DNA of 64,000 nt from CAXBMB01 sp963976695 (GTDB lineage Bacteria; Pseudomonadota; Alphaproteobacteria; Kiloniellales; DSM-21159), in contig CAXBMB010000006.1 of the NCBI GenBank assembly GCA_963976695.1, forward strand, positions 1-64,000, read 5' to 3'. Below, piece after piece: positions 37,100 through 46,900 of the stretch. The notes below the pieces were generated by a model, which was not told the origin of the DNA, searched no databases, and worked only from the letters and a program-made list of their open reading frames with translations. Within the stretch, counting starts at the first letter, position 1. Every line of letters begins with the position of its first letter. A program made the translations under genes and the position numbers.

Positions 37100-37786
37100 C
37101 TAGGCGATCTCTTCCAAGTGGCCGTCGTTCAGCGCCACAATCCGGTCCATCTGACCGGCAAGCTCGTGATTGTGTGTGGCGATCAGCGCGGCCACGCCGG
37201 TGCCGTGCACCAACTGCTTGAGCAGCTCGAAAACCCCGTCGGCGGTGTCGGGATCCAGATTGCCGGTGGGCTCATCGGCCAGCAACACCTGTGGCTTGTT
37301 GACCAGCGCGCGGACCAAGGCAACCCGCTGCTGCTCACCGCCCGACAGTTGCCCGGGCCGATGGGTCAGGCGGTCCGCCAGCCCGACCAGCACCAAAAGT
37401 TGCTTGCCGCGCTCCTGGGCAACCGCCTTATTTACCCCGGCCATCATTTGCGGCACCACAAGATTTTCCAACGCCGAGAACTCGGGCAACAGATGATGGA
37501 ACTGATAGACGAAGCCGATTGACTGTTGCCGCAGCCGGGTCCGCGCCTTGTCCTTTAGGCCATTGGCGCTTTCGCCATCAAGCTCGACAAAGCCGCTGTC
37601 GGGCTGTTCCAGCAACCCGGCCATATGCAACAGCGTCGACTTTCCCGCGCCGGAGGGGCCGAGCAAGGCCACCATCTCGCCCCTGCGCAGCGCCAGGTTG
37701 GCGCCCTTTAGAATTTCCAGCCGCTTTTCGCCCTGCCGGTAGACCTTCTTGACATCACGCAGTCGAAGCGCCGGCGTCTCACTCAT
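37100..37786 (-). CDS. lolD: lipoprotein-releasing ABC transporter ATPase LolD
   Basis: ATPase of the Lol system that extracts outer-membrane lipoproteins from the inner membrane, 228 residues. Walker A is GPSGAGKST, the signature is LSGGEQQR, and Walker B with the D-loop is VLLADEPTGNLD. The MacB/LolD subfamily is supported by the adjacent permease, whose stop it overlaps by 8 bp. One ATPase with one permease gene suggests a homodimeric permease complex. Confidence 0.94.
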   Translation of the reverse strand: MSETPALRLRDVKKVYRQGEKRLEILKGANLALRRGEMVALLGPSGAGKSTLLHMAGLLEQPDSGFVELDGESANGLKDKARTRLRQQSIGFVYQFHHLLPEFSALENLVVPQMMAGVNKAVAQERGKQLLVLVGLADRLTHRPGQLSGGEQQRVALVRALVNKPQVLLADEPTGNLDPDTADGVFELLKQLVHGTGVAALIATHNHELAGQMDRIVALNDGHLEEIA

Positions 37787-39026
37787 AACGCAGCGCCTCC
37801 ACCGGATCGAGCCGCGCCGCCCGCCAGGCCGGAAAGATCGGCGCCAGGAAAGACACCGTCAGCGCCATGGCGATCACCTGCAGCACCTCCCCGGTATCCC
37901 GCACCGCCGGCAAGGTAACCAGAAAATAGACTTCCGGATTGAAAACCGTCGCCCCGGTGAGGGATTCGACCCAGCCCTGAATGGTTTGAATGTTCTCGGT
38001 GAAGGCCACGCCCAGCAGCACCCCCACCAACGTGCCAATCACCCCAATGGCCGCGCCGGTCATAAAGAAGACCCGCAGGATTTGTCCGCGCGACGCGCCC
38101 ATGGTGCGCAGGATGGCAATGTCCTTGCCCTTGCCCTTGACCAGCATGTACTGCCCGGAAAGGATATTGAAGGCCGCCACCAGCACGATCAGCGAGAGAA
38201 TCAGGAACATCACGTTTCGTTCCACCTGCACCGCGTTGAAGAAGGAGGCATTGGCCTGCTGCCAATCCACCACCCGGTAGTCCGGCCCGACAAGACGGGT
38301 GACCGCCGATCGAACGCGCCGAACTTCGCTGGTGTTTTCCACGAACAGTTCGATGGCGTTGACCTGCCCTTTCAACCGGAAATAGAGCTGCGCCTGCGCC
38401 AAGGGCATGTAGATAAAGGAGCTGTCGTACTCCACCATGCCGATCTTGAACACGCCCGAAACCGGATAGGCTTTCATGCGCGGCACCGTCCCCATCACGG
38501 TCTGGTTGCCATTGGGGCTCATCAGGGTGATTTGATCGCCAGGTTCGATGCCGAAGGCCAGCGCCATGCGGTCGCCGATCAGCACGCCGTCGCCCGCCTC
38601 ATAGCCGGCGAGCGAGCCGCTTTGCAGCTCATTGACCACCAGGTCCCGTCCCTTGAGGTCCTTGGTGGCAAGGCCGCGCACCACCGCCCCGCGCGCCTGG
38701 TTCCCATAGGTGGCGATGGCCTGGGCCTGGACCTGCGGCACCACCGCCTTCACCCCGATCAGCGCTTCCAACTGGGCGACCAAAGAAGGATAGTCCTCAA
38801 TCCGGCCATCGCGCGCATAGACGGTCAGGTGGCCATTGACCCCCAGAATGCGGCTCAACAGTTCCTGCCGGAAACCATTCATCACCGCCATCACGATGAT
38901 CAGGGTCGCCACGCCCAGCGCCACGCCCACCAAGGAAATCGAGGCAATGACCGAGATAAAGCTCTCTTGCCGACGAGATCTCAAATAGCGCAGCGCCAGC
39001 AAGCGTTCGGCGGCCCCAAACATCAT
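37779..39026 (-). CDS. lolC: lipoprotein-releasing ABC transporter permease LolC/LolE
   Basis: Inner-membrane permease of the Lol system, 415 residues. One N-terminal helix (about 22-45) precedes a large periplasmic MacB-PCD-like domain (about 50-265). Three C-terminal helices follow, with the conserved GASRGQILRVF coupling segment. Outside gammaproteobacteria a single LolC/E hybrid (sometimes called LolF) is usual, and only one permease gene is seen here. It overlaps lolD by 8 bp and starts right after proS. ATG at 39023 is an equally good start. Confidence 0.92.
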   Translation of the reverse strand: MMFGAAERLLALRYLRSRRQESFISVIASISLVGVALGVATLIIVMAVMNGFRQELLSRILGVNGHLTVYARDGRIEDYPSLVAQLEALIGVKAVVPQVQAQAIATYGNQARGAVVRGLATKDLKGRDLVVNELQSGSLAGYEAGDGVLIGDRMALAFGIEPGDQITLMSPNGNQTVMGTVPRMKAYPVSGVFKIGMVEYDSSFIYMPLAQAQLYFRLKGQVNAIELFVENTSEVRRVRSAVTRLVGPDYRVVDWQQANASFFNAVQVERNVMFLILSLIVLVAAFNILSGQYMLVKGKGKDIAILRTMGASRGQILRVFFMTGAAIGVIGTLVGVLLGVAFTENIQTIQGWVESLTGATVFNPEVYFLVTLPAVRDTGEVLQVIAMALTVSFLAPIFPAWRAARLDPVEALRYE

Positions 39027-39030
39027 ATCG

Positions 39031-40356
39031 CTAGGCTTTCAGCTTGTTGATCGCGGCTTCCAAGGTCAATTCTTCCTTCACGCCGCTCGCCCGACGCTTC
39101 AACTCCACCACACCCTGTTCCAAGCCGCGCGGACCGATGGTGAGTTGCCAGGGCAAGCCAATCAGATCCATATCGGCGAACTTTGCGCCCGCGCGTTCAT
39201 CGCGATCATCGTAGAGCACCGTCACCCCGGCGTTCTTCAGCGTCGCATAGGCCTGATCACAGGCTTGGGCGCAGGCCGCGTCCTTGACCTTCAGATTGAT
39301 CAGCCCAAGGTTGAACGGCGCGACCGCGTCGGGCCAAATGATGCCATTGTCATCATGGCTTGCCTCGATAATCGCCCCCACCAGGCGGGAGACGCCAATG
39401 CCGTAAGACCCGCTGTGCACCGTGGCTTCGCCCCCGCCGGCCAGCATCACCTTGGCGCCCAGGGGTTTGGAATATTTTTCGCCGAAGTAGAAGATATGGC
39501 CGACTTCAATGCCGCGCCCCTTATAGCGCCGCGCGCTCGGCACCGCGGCCTCGAAGGCCGCCTGGTCGTGCATCTCTTCGGTGCGGGCGTAGAGCTGGGT
39601 GAAGTAGTCATAGATCTCGTTGACCTGCCGGTCGTCGGCATAGTCCACCTCGAAGGTGGCCCAGTCATAGTCGAGGAACTGCCGATCGCAGAACACTTCG
39701 CTCTCACCGGTATCGGCCAGCAAAATGAACTCGTGGCTCAAGTCGCCGCCGATCGGGCCGGTGTCGGCCTGCATCGGGATCGCTTGAATGCCCATCCGGG
39801 CAAAGGTCTTCAGGTAGCTCACCAACACGCGGCGGTAAGATTTCTCCGCACTTTCCTTATCCAAATCAAAGGAATAACCGTCCTTCATCAGGAACTCGCG
39901 CCCGCGCATAATGCCGAAGCGGGGCCGCACCTCGTCGCGAAACTTCCATTGAATGTGGTAAAGGTTCTTCGGCAGATCCTTGTAGGAGCGCACCGAGTTG
40001 GCGAAGATATCGGTGATCAACTCTTCATTGGTCGGGCCATAGAGCATATCGCGGTCATGCCGATCGCGAATCCGCAGCATTTCCGGGCCGTAGTCGTTGT
40101 AGCGACCCGATTTTTCCCAGAGTTCCGCCGACTGGATGGTCGGCATCAGAACTTCCTGGCAGCCGGCGTTATCTTGCTCTTCCTCGACAATGCGCTGAAT
40201 GTTGCGCAGCACCTGAAACCCCAATGGCAGCCAGGAATAGATGCCGGAGGAGGCTTGGCGAACCATGCCCGCGCGCAACATCAGGCGGTGGGAAGCAATT
40301 TCTGCTTCCTTGGGAGTTTCCTTGAGGGTGGGCAGGAAGAAGGCGGAACGGCGCAT
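39031..40356 (-). CDS. proS: prolyl-tRNA synthetase (short alphaproteobacterial type)
   Basis: Class II aminoacyl-tRNA synthetase charging tRNA-Pro, 441 residues. Motifs 1 to 3 are present (for example RDEVRPRFGIMRGREFLMKD and SYGIGVSRLVGA). It lacks the about 180-residue editing insertion of E. coli ProS (572 residues), as is typical of Alphaproteobacteria, so mischarged Ala-tRNA-Pro must be cleared by a separate factor. The anticodon-binding domain is complete. It is followed by lolC after 4 bp, so an operon proS-lolC-lolD is likely. Confidence 0.95.
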   Translation of the reverse strand: MRRSAFFLPTLKETPKEAEIASHRLMLRAGMVRQASSGIYSWLPLGFQVLRNIQRIVEEEQDNAGCQEVLMPTIQSAELWEKSGRYNDYGPEMLRIRDRHDRDMLYGPTNEELITDIFANSVRSYKDLPKNLYHIQWKFRDEVRPRFGIMRGREFLMKDGYSFDLDKESAEKSYRRVLVSYLKTFARMGIQAIPMQADTGPIGGDLSHEFILLADTGESEVFCDRQFLDYDWATFEVDYADDRQVNEIYDYFTQLYARTEEMHDQAAFEAAVPSARRYKGRGIEVGHIFYFGEKYSKPLGAKVMLAGGGEATVHSGSYGIGVSRLVGAIIEASHDDNGIIWPDAVAPFNLGLINLKVKDAACAQACDQAYATLKNAGVTVLYDDRDERAGAKFADMDLIGLPWQLTIGPRGLEQGVVELKRRASGVKEELTLEAAINKLKA

Positions 40357-40413
40357 CTGAGCCTCTAAATTTAACTAGGAATGATCTCGGGTCGAGTCGA
40401 TTGTCGTCTTCGC

Positions 40414-40466
40414 GGGTGATCGACGCTAGAGAGAAGCGCTTCGCGCTTCGGCCCTGTCGTCCAGCA
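40414..40466 (+). repeat. dispersed intergenic repeat GGGTGATCGACG, copy 2
   Basis: Starts GGGTGATCGACGCTAGAGAG, contains a perfect GAAGCGC/GCGCTTC stem, and ends CCTGTCGTCCAGC. It lies in the 280 bp between mfd and proS. That gap also has a perfect 14 bp tandem duplication, TAGAAGCCCGCCGC, at 40555-40582. Confidence 0.5.
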
Positions 40467-40636
40467 TCCGCCACTAGCTTGATGAGGAGTCGGATCGCAA
40501 GAAGACAAGAAAGACCGCGCGAGACTAGGCAAAGCCCGGCTTCTTGTCCACGGTTAGAAGCCCGCCGCTAGAAGCCCGCCGCCGCGACGGTTCTTGCGCG
40601 CCGGCCACCCGGCCCGGCTGGCGGCGACGGCCGGAG

Positions 40637-43600
40637 CTAGGCGGCCTTGGCGGCGATTTTCGCCAGCCCCTCGAGCAGACGACGGCTGCCCTGTAGGCGC
40701 TGTTTTGCCTCGTCCCACCCCCGGCGATAGACCAGCTTGTGGTCCGGGCGCAACTTGACCTTGCCAACCTGGCTCTGCACGAACCCAATCAGCCCGCTTG
40801 GGTTGGCAAAGCTGTTGTCGCGGAAGGTCACCACCGCGCCCTTGGGGCCGGCGTCCAACTTTTCCACACCGGCTTCGCGGCACAGCCGCTTGATGGTCAT
40901 AATCTCCAGCAGGTTGTCGACTTCATCGGGAAGCGGACCGAAGCGGTCCACCAGCTCCGCCGCGAACGCATCGATCTCGGCGCGGTCCTCCAGGTTGGAT
41001 AGGCGGCGGTACAGCCCCAGGCGCAGCGACAGATCGGCGACATAACTTTCCGGGATCAACACCGAGGTTCCCAGATTGATCTGCGGCGACCATAGCTCCT
41101 TTGCGCCCTCCACGCCCAGCCCGTCGACACCGTCAGCCCGGGCCGACGCCACGGCTTCCTCAAGCAGCTGTTGATAGAGTTCGATGCCGACTTCCCGGAT
41201 ATGTCCCGACTGTTCCTCACCCAACAGATTGCCGGCGCCGCGAATGTCCATGTCGTGGCTGGCCAAAGTAAATCCCGCCCCCAGGGTGTCGAGAGTCTGC
41301 ATTACATGAAGACGCTTTTCCGCGGTTTTTGACAGCACCTTGCCGGGGCGCAGGGTAAAGTAGGCATAGGCGCGCTGCTTGGAACGTCCGACCCGCCCCC
41401 GCAATTGATAAAGCTGCGCCAGACCGAACATGTCGGCGCGGTGAATGATCAAGGTATTGGCGCTGGGAATGTCCAACCCCGACTCGACAATGTTGGTGGA
41501 GAGCAAGACATCGAACTTGCGATCGACAAAGGCGCTCATCACCTCCTCCAGCCTGGTCGGCGGCAACTGGCCGTGCGCCACCGCCATCTTGACCTCTGGA
41601 ACCAGCTTTTTCAGCCGTTCTTCGAGCATCGCCAAGTCCTCCAGGCGCGGGCAGACATAGTAGCTCTGCCCGCCCCGGTAGTGCTCGCGCAGAAGCGCCT
41701 CGCGAATCACCACCGGGTCGTAAGGCAGCACAAAGGTGCGCACCGCCAGGCGATCCACCGGCGGGGTGGCGATCAGGCTCATCTCCTTGACCCCGCTCAT
41801 GGCCAATTGCAGGGTCCGGGGGATCGGCGTGGCGGTCAGGGTCAGCACGTGAACCTCGGCGCGCAGCGCCTTCAGCCGTTCTTTCTGTTTAACCCCAAAG
41901 TGCTGCTCTTCATCGACAATCAACAACCCCAAGTCCCTGAATCCGATAGAAGCGCTGAGCATGGCGTGGGTGCCGATAACAATGTCCAACTGACCGGCCT
42001 TCAGGTCTTGCTTGTTTTGATTGGCCTGTTTGCTGCTCACCAACCGGGAAAGCTGGCCGATTCGCACCGGCAGGCCGGAAAACCGCTCCTTAAACGTCCG
42101 GTAGTGTTGGCGGGCCAGCAGCGTTGTCGGCACCACCACCGCCACCTGCTTGCCGCTCATGGCGACAACGAAGGCCGAGCGCAGCGCCACCTCGGTCTTG
42201 CCAAACCCCACGTCGCCGCAGATCAAGCGATCCATCGGCTTGCCTGACCCCAAATCCTCCAGCACATCGGCAATCGACCGGAGCTGGTCGTCGGTCTCGG
42301 GATAGGGAAATCTTGCCGCGAATTCATCATAGAGCCCCTCGCCGGCCTGAATCGGGTCGGTTTGGCGCAGTTCCCGCGCCGCGGCGATGCGGATCAACTG
42401 ATCGGCCGCGTCCTTGATACGCTCCTTGACCTTGGCCTTCCGCGCCTGCCAGTTGCCCTGGCCCAAACGGTCCAGTTCGACCCCCTCGTTGCCGCCGAAC
42501 CGCGACAGCAGGTCGATGTTTTCCACCGGCACGAAAAGCTTGTCGCCGCCGCGATAAATCACCCGAAGACAGTCGTGCCGCGCGCCGTTGACGTCGAGGG
42601 TTTCCAAGCCCTCATAGCGTCCGATGCCGTGGTCGATATGGACCACATGGTCGCCGGCTTCCAGCGTCGACACTTCGGTGAGGAAATTCTCCGGGCGCTT
42701 GCGTTTGGCCGGGGCCCGCGAAATGCGCTCTCCCAGAATATCCTGCTCGGTGATCAGAGTCAGATCGCCGCTGCCGAAGCCGCGCTCCAGCCCCAGCGTC
42801 AGCAGCGCCACATCGCGGGGCTGCAGCTTTTGAACCTCGGCCCAACTGCTCACCGTCACCAAACGATCGGCGCCGTGCTCGCGCAGCAGATGGGACAGGC
42901 GATCGCGCGACCCATCGGTATAGCCGGTAACCAATACTCGGCGGGCCTGGCGATGTTCATGCCGAACAAAATCCAGCACCGTCTCATAGAGCGTGCCTTC
43001 GGAGGTAGCCCGCGCGTCAGCGAAGTCCCGCCGGTGACGGCCCTTCAGATCCAGCAGTTGCCCCAGCTCTTCCGGCGCGTTAAAGGGCGAAAACAGGCCA
43101 TGCGGGCGCTGCCGCAAGGCCGCGGCCATTTCGTCGGCCGAAAGATACAGATCGCCGGGCGGCAAGGCGTGATAGACTACGCCACCGACGGCCTCGACCT
43201 GGGTCATGCTGGTGCGGGCCTGGTAGAAATCCTCAATCACATCCAAGCGGGCGGCCTGGGCCTCGGGCACCTGATGATCCAAGATCAGCTGCGCGTTTGG
43301 CAGATAGTCCCAAAGGCACTCCAAGTTGTCGTAAAACAGCGGCAACCAGTGCTCCATACCCGGGTGCGGCCGGGCTTCGCTGATCGATTCATACAGCGGG
43401 TCGTCACCGGTCACCGCCCCAAAGGCGGCCCGATAGCCACGACGGAATCGCTCGATCGACTCCTCATCGAGGAAAACTTCGCTGACCGGCAACAGAACCA
43501 GCTCGCTGGCCGTTCCGGTGGTGATTTGCGTCAGCGGATCGAAGGTTCGGATCGATTCCAACTCATCGCCGAAGAAATCCAGCCGCAGCGGTTGCGGCGC

Positions 43601-44122
43601 GCCGGTGGGATAAACATCAAGAATGCCGCCGCGCAAGGCGAACTCGCCCGGTTCGCCCACCGTTTCCACCCGTTGATAGCCGTTGTCGGCGAAAAATCCG
43701 GTCAGGCGGTCACCCGGAACCTGGTCGCCGGGCCGGGCAAGCAAATTCCGCCCGGCAATGGCCGCACGCGGCGGCACGCGTTGCAGCAGGCCGTTGATGG
43801 TGGTCAGCAGCACACGCGGCTGTTGACTGGGCGTGCCCAAACGCGCCAGCGTCGCCAGACGTTGCGCCACCAAATCCCGGTGCGGAGAGATGCGGTCGTA
43901 GGGCAGGCAATCCCAGGCCGGAAACAGTTCAAGCCGCAGATCCGGCGCGAAAAAGGCCAAGACCTCGGCCATTTGGGCCATGCGGGCGTCATCGCGCGCC
44001 ACGTGCAAGATCGGCCTTTGCGGGTCGCTGTTTGCTTGCTGAGCAAGAAACAGCGCGTCCAGGCCTTCGGGCGCGTTGGCGATGAGGGTGCGGTCTGGAC
44101 GATTGGGCAAGGTAGGAAGCAC
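40637..44122 (-). CDS. mfd: transcription-repair coupling factor Mfd
   Basis: ATP-dependent translocase that removes stalled RNA polymerase and recruits UvrA, 1161 residues, GTG start. The N-terminal UvrB-like region, the CarD-like RNAP-interaction domain (DHVVHIDHGIGRYEGLE about 490-506) and the SF2 translocase are complete. The translocase has Walker A GDVGFGKTE (about 635-643), the DEEQHF box and the RecG-like TRG motif (MDIRGAGNLLGEEQSGHI). A C-terminal UvrA-masking domain follows. It is downstream of sdhE on the same strand. Confidence 0.96.
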   Translation of the reverse strand: MLPTLPNRPDRTLIANAPEGLDALFLAQQANSDPQRPILHVARDDARMAQMAEVLAFFAPDLRLELFPAWDCLPYDRISPHRDLVAQRLATLARLGTPSQQPRVLLTTINGLLQRVPPRAAIAGRNLLARPGDQVPGDRLTGFFADNGYQRVETVGEPGEFALRGGILDVYPTGAPQPLRLDFFGDELESIRTFDPLTQITTGTASELVLLPVSEVFLDEESIERFRRGYRAAFGAVTGDDPLYESISEARPHPGMEHWLPLFYDNLECLWDYLPNAQLILDHQVPEAQAARLDVIEDFYQARTSMTQVEAVGGVVYHALPPGDLYLSADEMAAALRQRPHGLFSPFNAPEELGQLLDLKGRHRRDFADARATSEGTLYETVLDFVRHEHRQARRVLVTGYTDGSRDRLSHLLREHGADRLVTVSSWAEVQKLQPRDVALLTLGLERGFGSGDLTLITEQDILGERISRAPAKRKRPENFLTEVSTLEAGDHVVHIDHGIGRYEGLETLDVNGARHDCLRVIYRGGDKLFVPVENIDLLSRFGGNEGVELDRLGQGNWQARKAKVKERIKDAADQLIRIAAARELRQTDPIQAGEGLYDEFAARFPYPETDDQLRSIADVLEDLGSGKPMDRLICGDVGFGKTEVALRSAFVVAMSGKQVAVVVPTTLLARQHYRTFKERFSGLPVRIGQLSRLVSSKQANQNKQDLKAGQLDIVIGTHAMLSASIGFRDLGLLIVDEEQHFGVKQKERLKALRAEVHVLTLTATPIPRTLQLAMSGVKEMSLIATPPVDRLAVRTFVLPYDPVVIREALLREHYRGGQSYYVCPRLEDLAMLEERLKKLVPEVKMAVAHGQLPPTRLEEVMSAFVDRKFDVLLSTNIVESGLDIPSANTLIIHRADMFGLAQLYQLRGRVGRSKQRAYAYFTLRPGKVLSKTAEKRLHVMQTLDTLGAGFTLASHDMDIRGAGNLLGEEQSGHIREVGIELYQQLLEEAVASARADGVDGLGVEGAKELWSPQINLGTSVLIPESYVADLSLRLGLYRRLSNLEDRAEIDAFAAELVDRFGPLPDEVDNLLEIMTIKRLCREAGVEKLDAGPKGAVVTFRDNSFANPSGLIGFVQSQVGKVKLRPDHKLVYRRGWDEAKQRLQGSRRLLEGLAKIAAKAA

Positions 44123-44256
44123 GGCAATAACCTATGACGCGGTGGGTCTATCTGCCCGGACGAAACCATAAATCGGCGTCGCGCGGGTACGGACTGGGCG
44201 GGTGCGGACTGGGGTGTGATACGAGGCGGAACGGCGGTTTGAGCCGATCCAACTCG

Positions 44257-44532
44257 CTAGCGGGCGGGTTTGAACTGAAAAGCCCGCATCAATCCCATAA
44301 TTTCATGATTCAGATCGCCGGGCGGTGGCAGCTTGTTGGTCATCCAATTGTAGAGATCGGGGTCGGACTGCCGCAGCAGGGCTTCGTAGAGATCCAATTG
44401 TGCGGCCGTAAAGCCGTGAAGATTGGCCTCGGCAAAGTTCCCCAACAGCAGATCCATTTCCCGCATTCCGCGGTGCCAAGATTGCCAAATCAGGCGTTTG
44501 CGGCGCTGTTCCAAAGTTAGCTGTTCATGCAT
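44257..44532 (-). CDS. sdhE: succinate dehydrogenase assembly factor SdhE
   Basis: Small soluble factor (91 residues, DUF339/YgfY) that assists covalent flavinylation of SdhA. The RGMREMD segment contains the RGxxE motif. The rest is the five-helix fold (ANLHGFTAAQLDLYEALL, DPDLYNWMT). ATG at 44532 was chosen because conservation begins at LTLEQRRKRLIWQSWHRG; the open frame extends 23 codons upstream. It sits between divergent recG and mfd, a common alphaproteobacterial order. Confidence 0.93.
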   Translation of the reverse strand: MHEQLTLEQRRKRLIWQSWHRGMREMDLLLGNFAEANLHGFTAAQLDLYEALLRQSDPDLYNWMTNKLPPPGDLNHEIMGLMRAFQFKPAR

Positions 44533-44744
44533 GCATCGTTTTCCGGCCCTGCCTCGAACGGCAAGGTCGCCTTCCCTGTCACCATCGCGCTGACCCACCA
44601 TCCGGCCGAGCCAAGGGTATACCCTTCCCGCCGCCTTCTGTCAGGCCCCCCTGCCGAGTTCCTGACAGCACAATTGCCCTGCTCGGCAAAGAGCTTATAA
44701 CTTAACCAAATTGCTCTTTCGTTCAATGCGAGTCGCGTTTCGCC

Positions 44745-46826
44745 GTGCGCCCAGAAATTCTCACCCCGCTGTTTGCCGAAATCACCAGCCTGACTGGTGT
44801 GGGGCCGCGCATGTCCAAACTCTATCAACGCCTTGTCGGGCCAAGGGTTGTCGACCTTTGCTGGCACCTGCCCAATGGCCTGATTGATCGGCGCTACCAG
44901 CCGAAGCTGGGGCAGGCCCAAACCGGGCGGATCGCCACCCTCAAGGTCCGGGTGGTTCAGCACACGCCCGGCGCCAGTCAACGCGCGCCCTACCGGGTGC
45001 TGTGCGACGATGACAGCGGGGAAGTGGAGTTGATCTTCTTCCATGCCCGCGGCGACTATCTGCTGAAAACCCTTCCGCCGGGCGAAGAGCGCCTGGTGAG
45101 CGGCCGTCTGGAGCAGTTCAACGACCGGCTCCAGATGACCCATCCCGATCAGATTGGCACGCTGGAAGAACTGGCGGAGATCGCCACGGTCGGGCCAACC
45201 TACCCGCTGACCGCCGGCTTGACGGCCAAGCCTGTGGCCAAAGCCGTCGCCCAGGCGCTGGCGCGCACGTCAGCGCTGCCCGAATGGCTGGATCCGTCAT
45301 ATCTCAAGCAACAGCACTGGCCCGGCTGGCAAGCGGCCCTGCTGTCGGCCCATGCGCCGGCGTCCGAAGCCGACCTCTCGCCGCTGACCAAAAGCCGGCA
45401 AAGGTTGGCCTACGACGAACTGCTCGCCAACCAACTGGCGTTGGCGTTGATTCGCAAGCAGCAGCGTCAACTCAAGGGGCGCCAATTGCAGGGGAATGGC
45501 GCATTGCGCGCCAAGGTGATCGCCGCGCTGCCCTTTACCCTGACCCCGTCGCAACAGCAGGCGCTGCGGGAAATCACCCAGGACATGGCCAGCCAATCGC
45601 GCATGCTGCGCCTGCTGCAAGGCGACGTCGGCAGCGGCAAGACCGTGGTCGCCCTGTTGGCCATGATGACGGCCCTGGAAAATGGCTGCCAGGCCGCCTT
45701 GATGGCGCCGACGGAAATCCTCGCGCGCCAGCATTTCAAAACCCTTCAACCGCTGGCCGAGGCCGCGGGAATAACGCTCTCGCTGTTGACCGGTCGCGAC
45801 AAGGGCAAGTCCCGCGACAAGCTGTTGGCTCAACTGGCCGACGGCAACGTGCAGATCGCCATCGGCACCCATGCGCTGTTTCAACAGGATGTGGACTTTG
45901 CCGACCTGGGGCTGGCGATCATCGACGAGCAGCACCGCTTCGGCGTGCATCAGCGCCTGACGCTGGCGTCAAAAGGCAAGGCCGTCGACGTACTGGTGAT
46001 GACCGCCACCCCGATTCCGCGCACCTTGGTGCTTACCTCCTATGGCGACATGGAGGTCTCCCGGCTGATCGAAAAACCGGCAGGGCGCAAGCCGATTGAC
46101 ACCCGTTTGATTTCTTCGGAACGACTGGCCGAGGTGGTTCAGGGCATCGCCCGGATGATTGGGCGCGGGCAGAAGGTCTATTGGGTTTGCCCGCTGGTTG
46201 AAGAATCGGAAAAACTGGACCTGGCCGCCGCCGAGGCGCGATTTGCGGCGCTGGAACAGCAGTTCCCCGATCGGGTGGCGCTGATCCATGGAAAAATGAA
46301 GAGCCGGGACAAGGACGCCGCGATGGCCTCTTTTGTCGAAGGCGACCGCGACCTGCTGGTCGCCACCACGGTGATCGAGGTGGGCGTTGACGTCCCTGCG
46401 GCCACCGTGATGGTGATCGAACACGCCGAACGCTTTGGTCTGGCGCAGTTGCATCAACTGCGGGGGCGCATCGGCCGCGGCAGCGACTCCGCCACCTGTC
46501 TACTGCTCTACAGCTCACCGCTCGGCAAGGTCGCCAAGGAACGGCTTTCGATCATGCGTGAAACCGACGACGGCTTTCGCATTTCCGAGAAAGACTTGGA
46601 GCTGCGCGGCGCCGGCGAGCTGTTGGGCACCCGGCAAAGCGGCTTGCCAACCTTCCGGCTGGCTGACCTGGCGATCCATGAGGACCTGCTGACGGTCGCC
46701 CGCGACGACGCGCAGCTGATTTTGAACAAAGACCCCGAACTGCTTCGCGAACGCGGCCAGGCCTTGCGCGTCCTGCTGTATCTTTTTGAACGCGACGCCG
46801 CCGTACGCTATCTGCGCTCAGGCTAG
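44745..46826 (+). CDS. recG: ATP-dependent DNA helicase RecG
   Basis: Branch-migration helicase that rescues stalled forks, 693 residues, GTG start. The N-terminal wedge/OB domain (about 1-250) precedes the SF2 core. Walker A is GDVGSGKT (about 294-301), the DEQH box is near residue 394, and the C-terminal QLRGRIGRG and ELRGAGELLGTRQSG motifs are present. It is divergent from sdhE, sharing an about 210 bp promoter region, and converges with the DUF502 gene. Confidence 0.96.
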   Translation: MRPEILTPLFAEITSLTGVGPRMSKLYQRLVGPRVVDLCWHLPNGLIDRRYQPKLGQAQTGRIATLKVRVVQHTPGASQRAPYRVLCDDDSGEVELIFFHARGDYLLKTLPPGEERLVSGRLEQFNDRLQMTHPDQIGTLEELAEIATVGPTYPLTAGLTAKPVAKAVAQALARTSALPEWLDPSYLKQQHWPGWQAALLSAHAPASEADLSPLTKSRQRLAYDELLANQLALALIRKQQRQLKGRQLQGNGALRAKVIAALPFTLTPSQQQALREITQDMASQSRMLRLLQGDVGSGKTVVALLAMMTALENGCQAALMAPTEILARQHFKTLQPLAEAAGITLSLLTGRDKGKSRDKLLAQLADGNVQIAIGTHALFQQDVDFADLGLAIIDEQHRFGVHQRLTLASKGKAVDVLVMTATPIPRTLVLTSYGDMEVSRLIEKPAGRKPIDTRLISSERLAEVVQGIARMIGRGQKVYWVCPLVEESEKLDLAAAEARFAALEQQFPDRVALIHGKMKSRDKDAAMASFVEGDRDLLVATTVIEVGVDVPAATVMVIEHAERFGLAQLHQLRGRIGRGSDSATCLLLYSSPLGKVAKERLSIMRETDDGFRISEKDLELRGAGELLGTRQSGLPTFRLADLAIHEDLLTVARDDAQLILNKDPELLRERGQALRVLLYLFERDAAVRYLRSG

Positions 46827-46900
46827 CGCCGAATTGGTTCAACCGGAACCGCTTCGCAATCCGCTTTCCCGTCGTAAATCCACCTGTTGGTTTCCGCCGC

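Noticed and set aside
42362..44137. Plus-strand frame of 591 codons opposite mfd
   Set aside because: Antisense shadow of a fully recognisable mfd; no conserved motif and no start signal.
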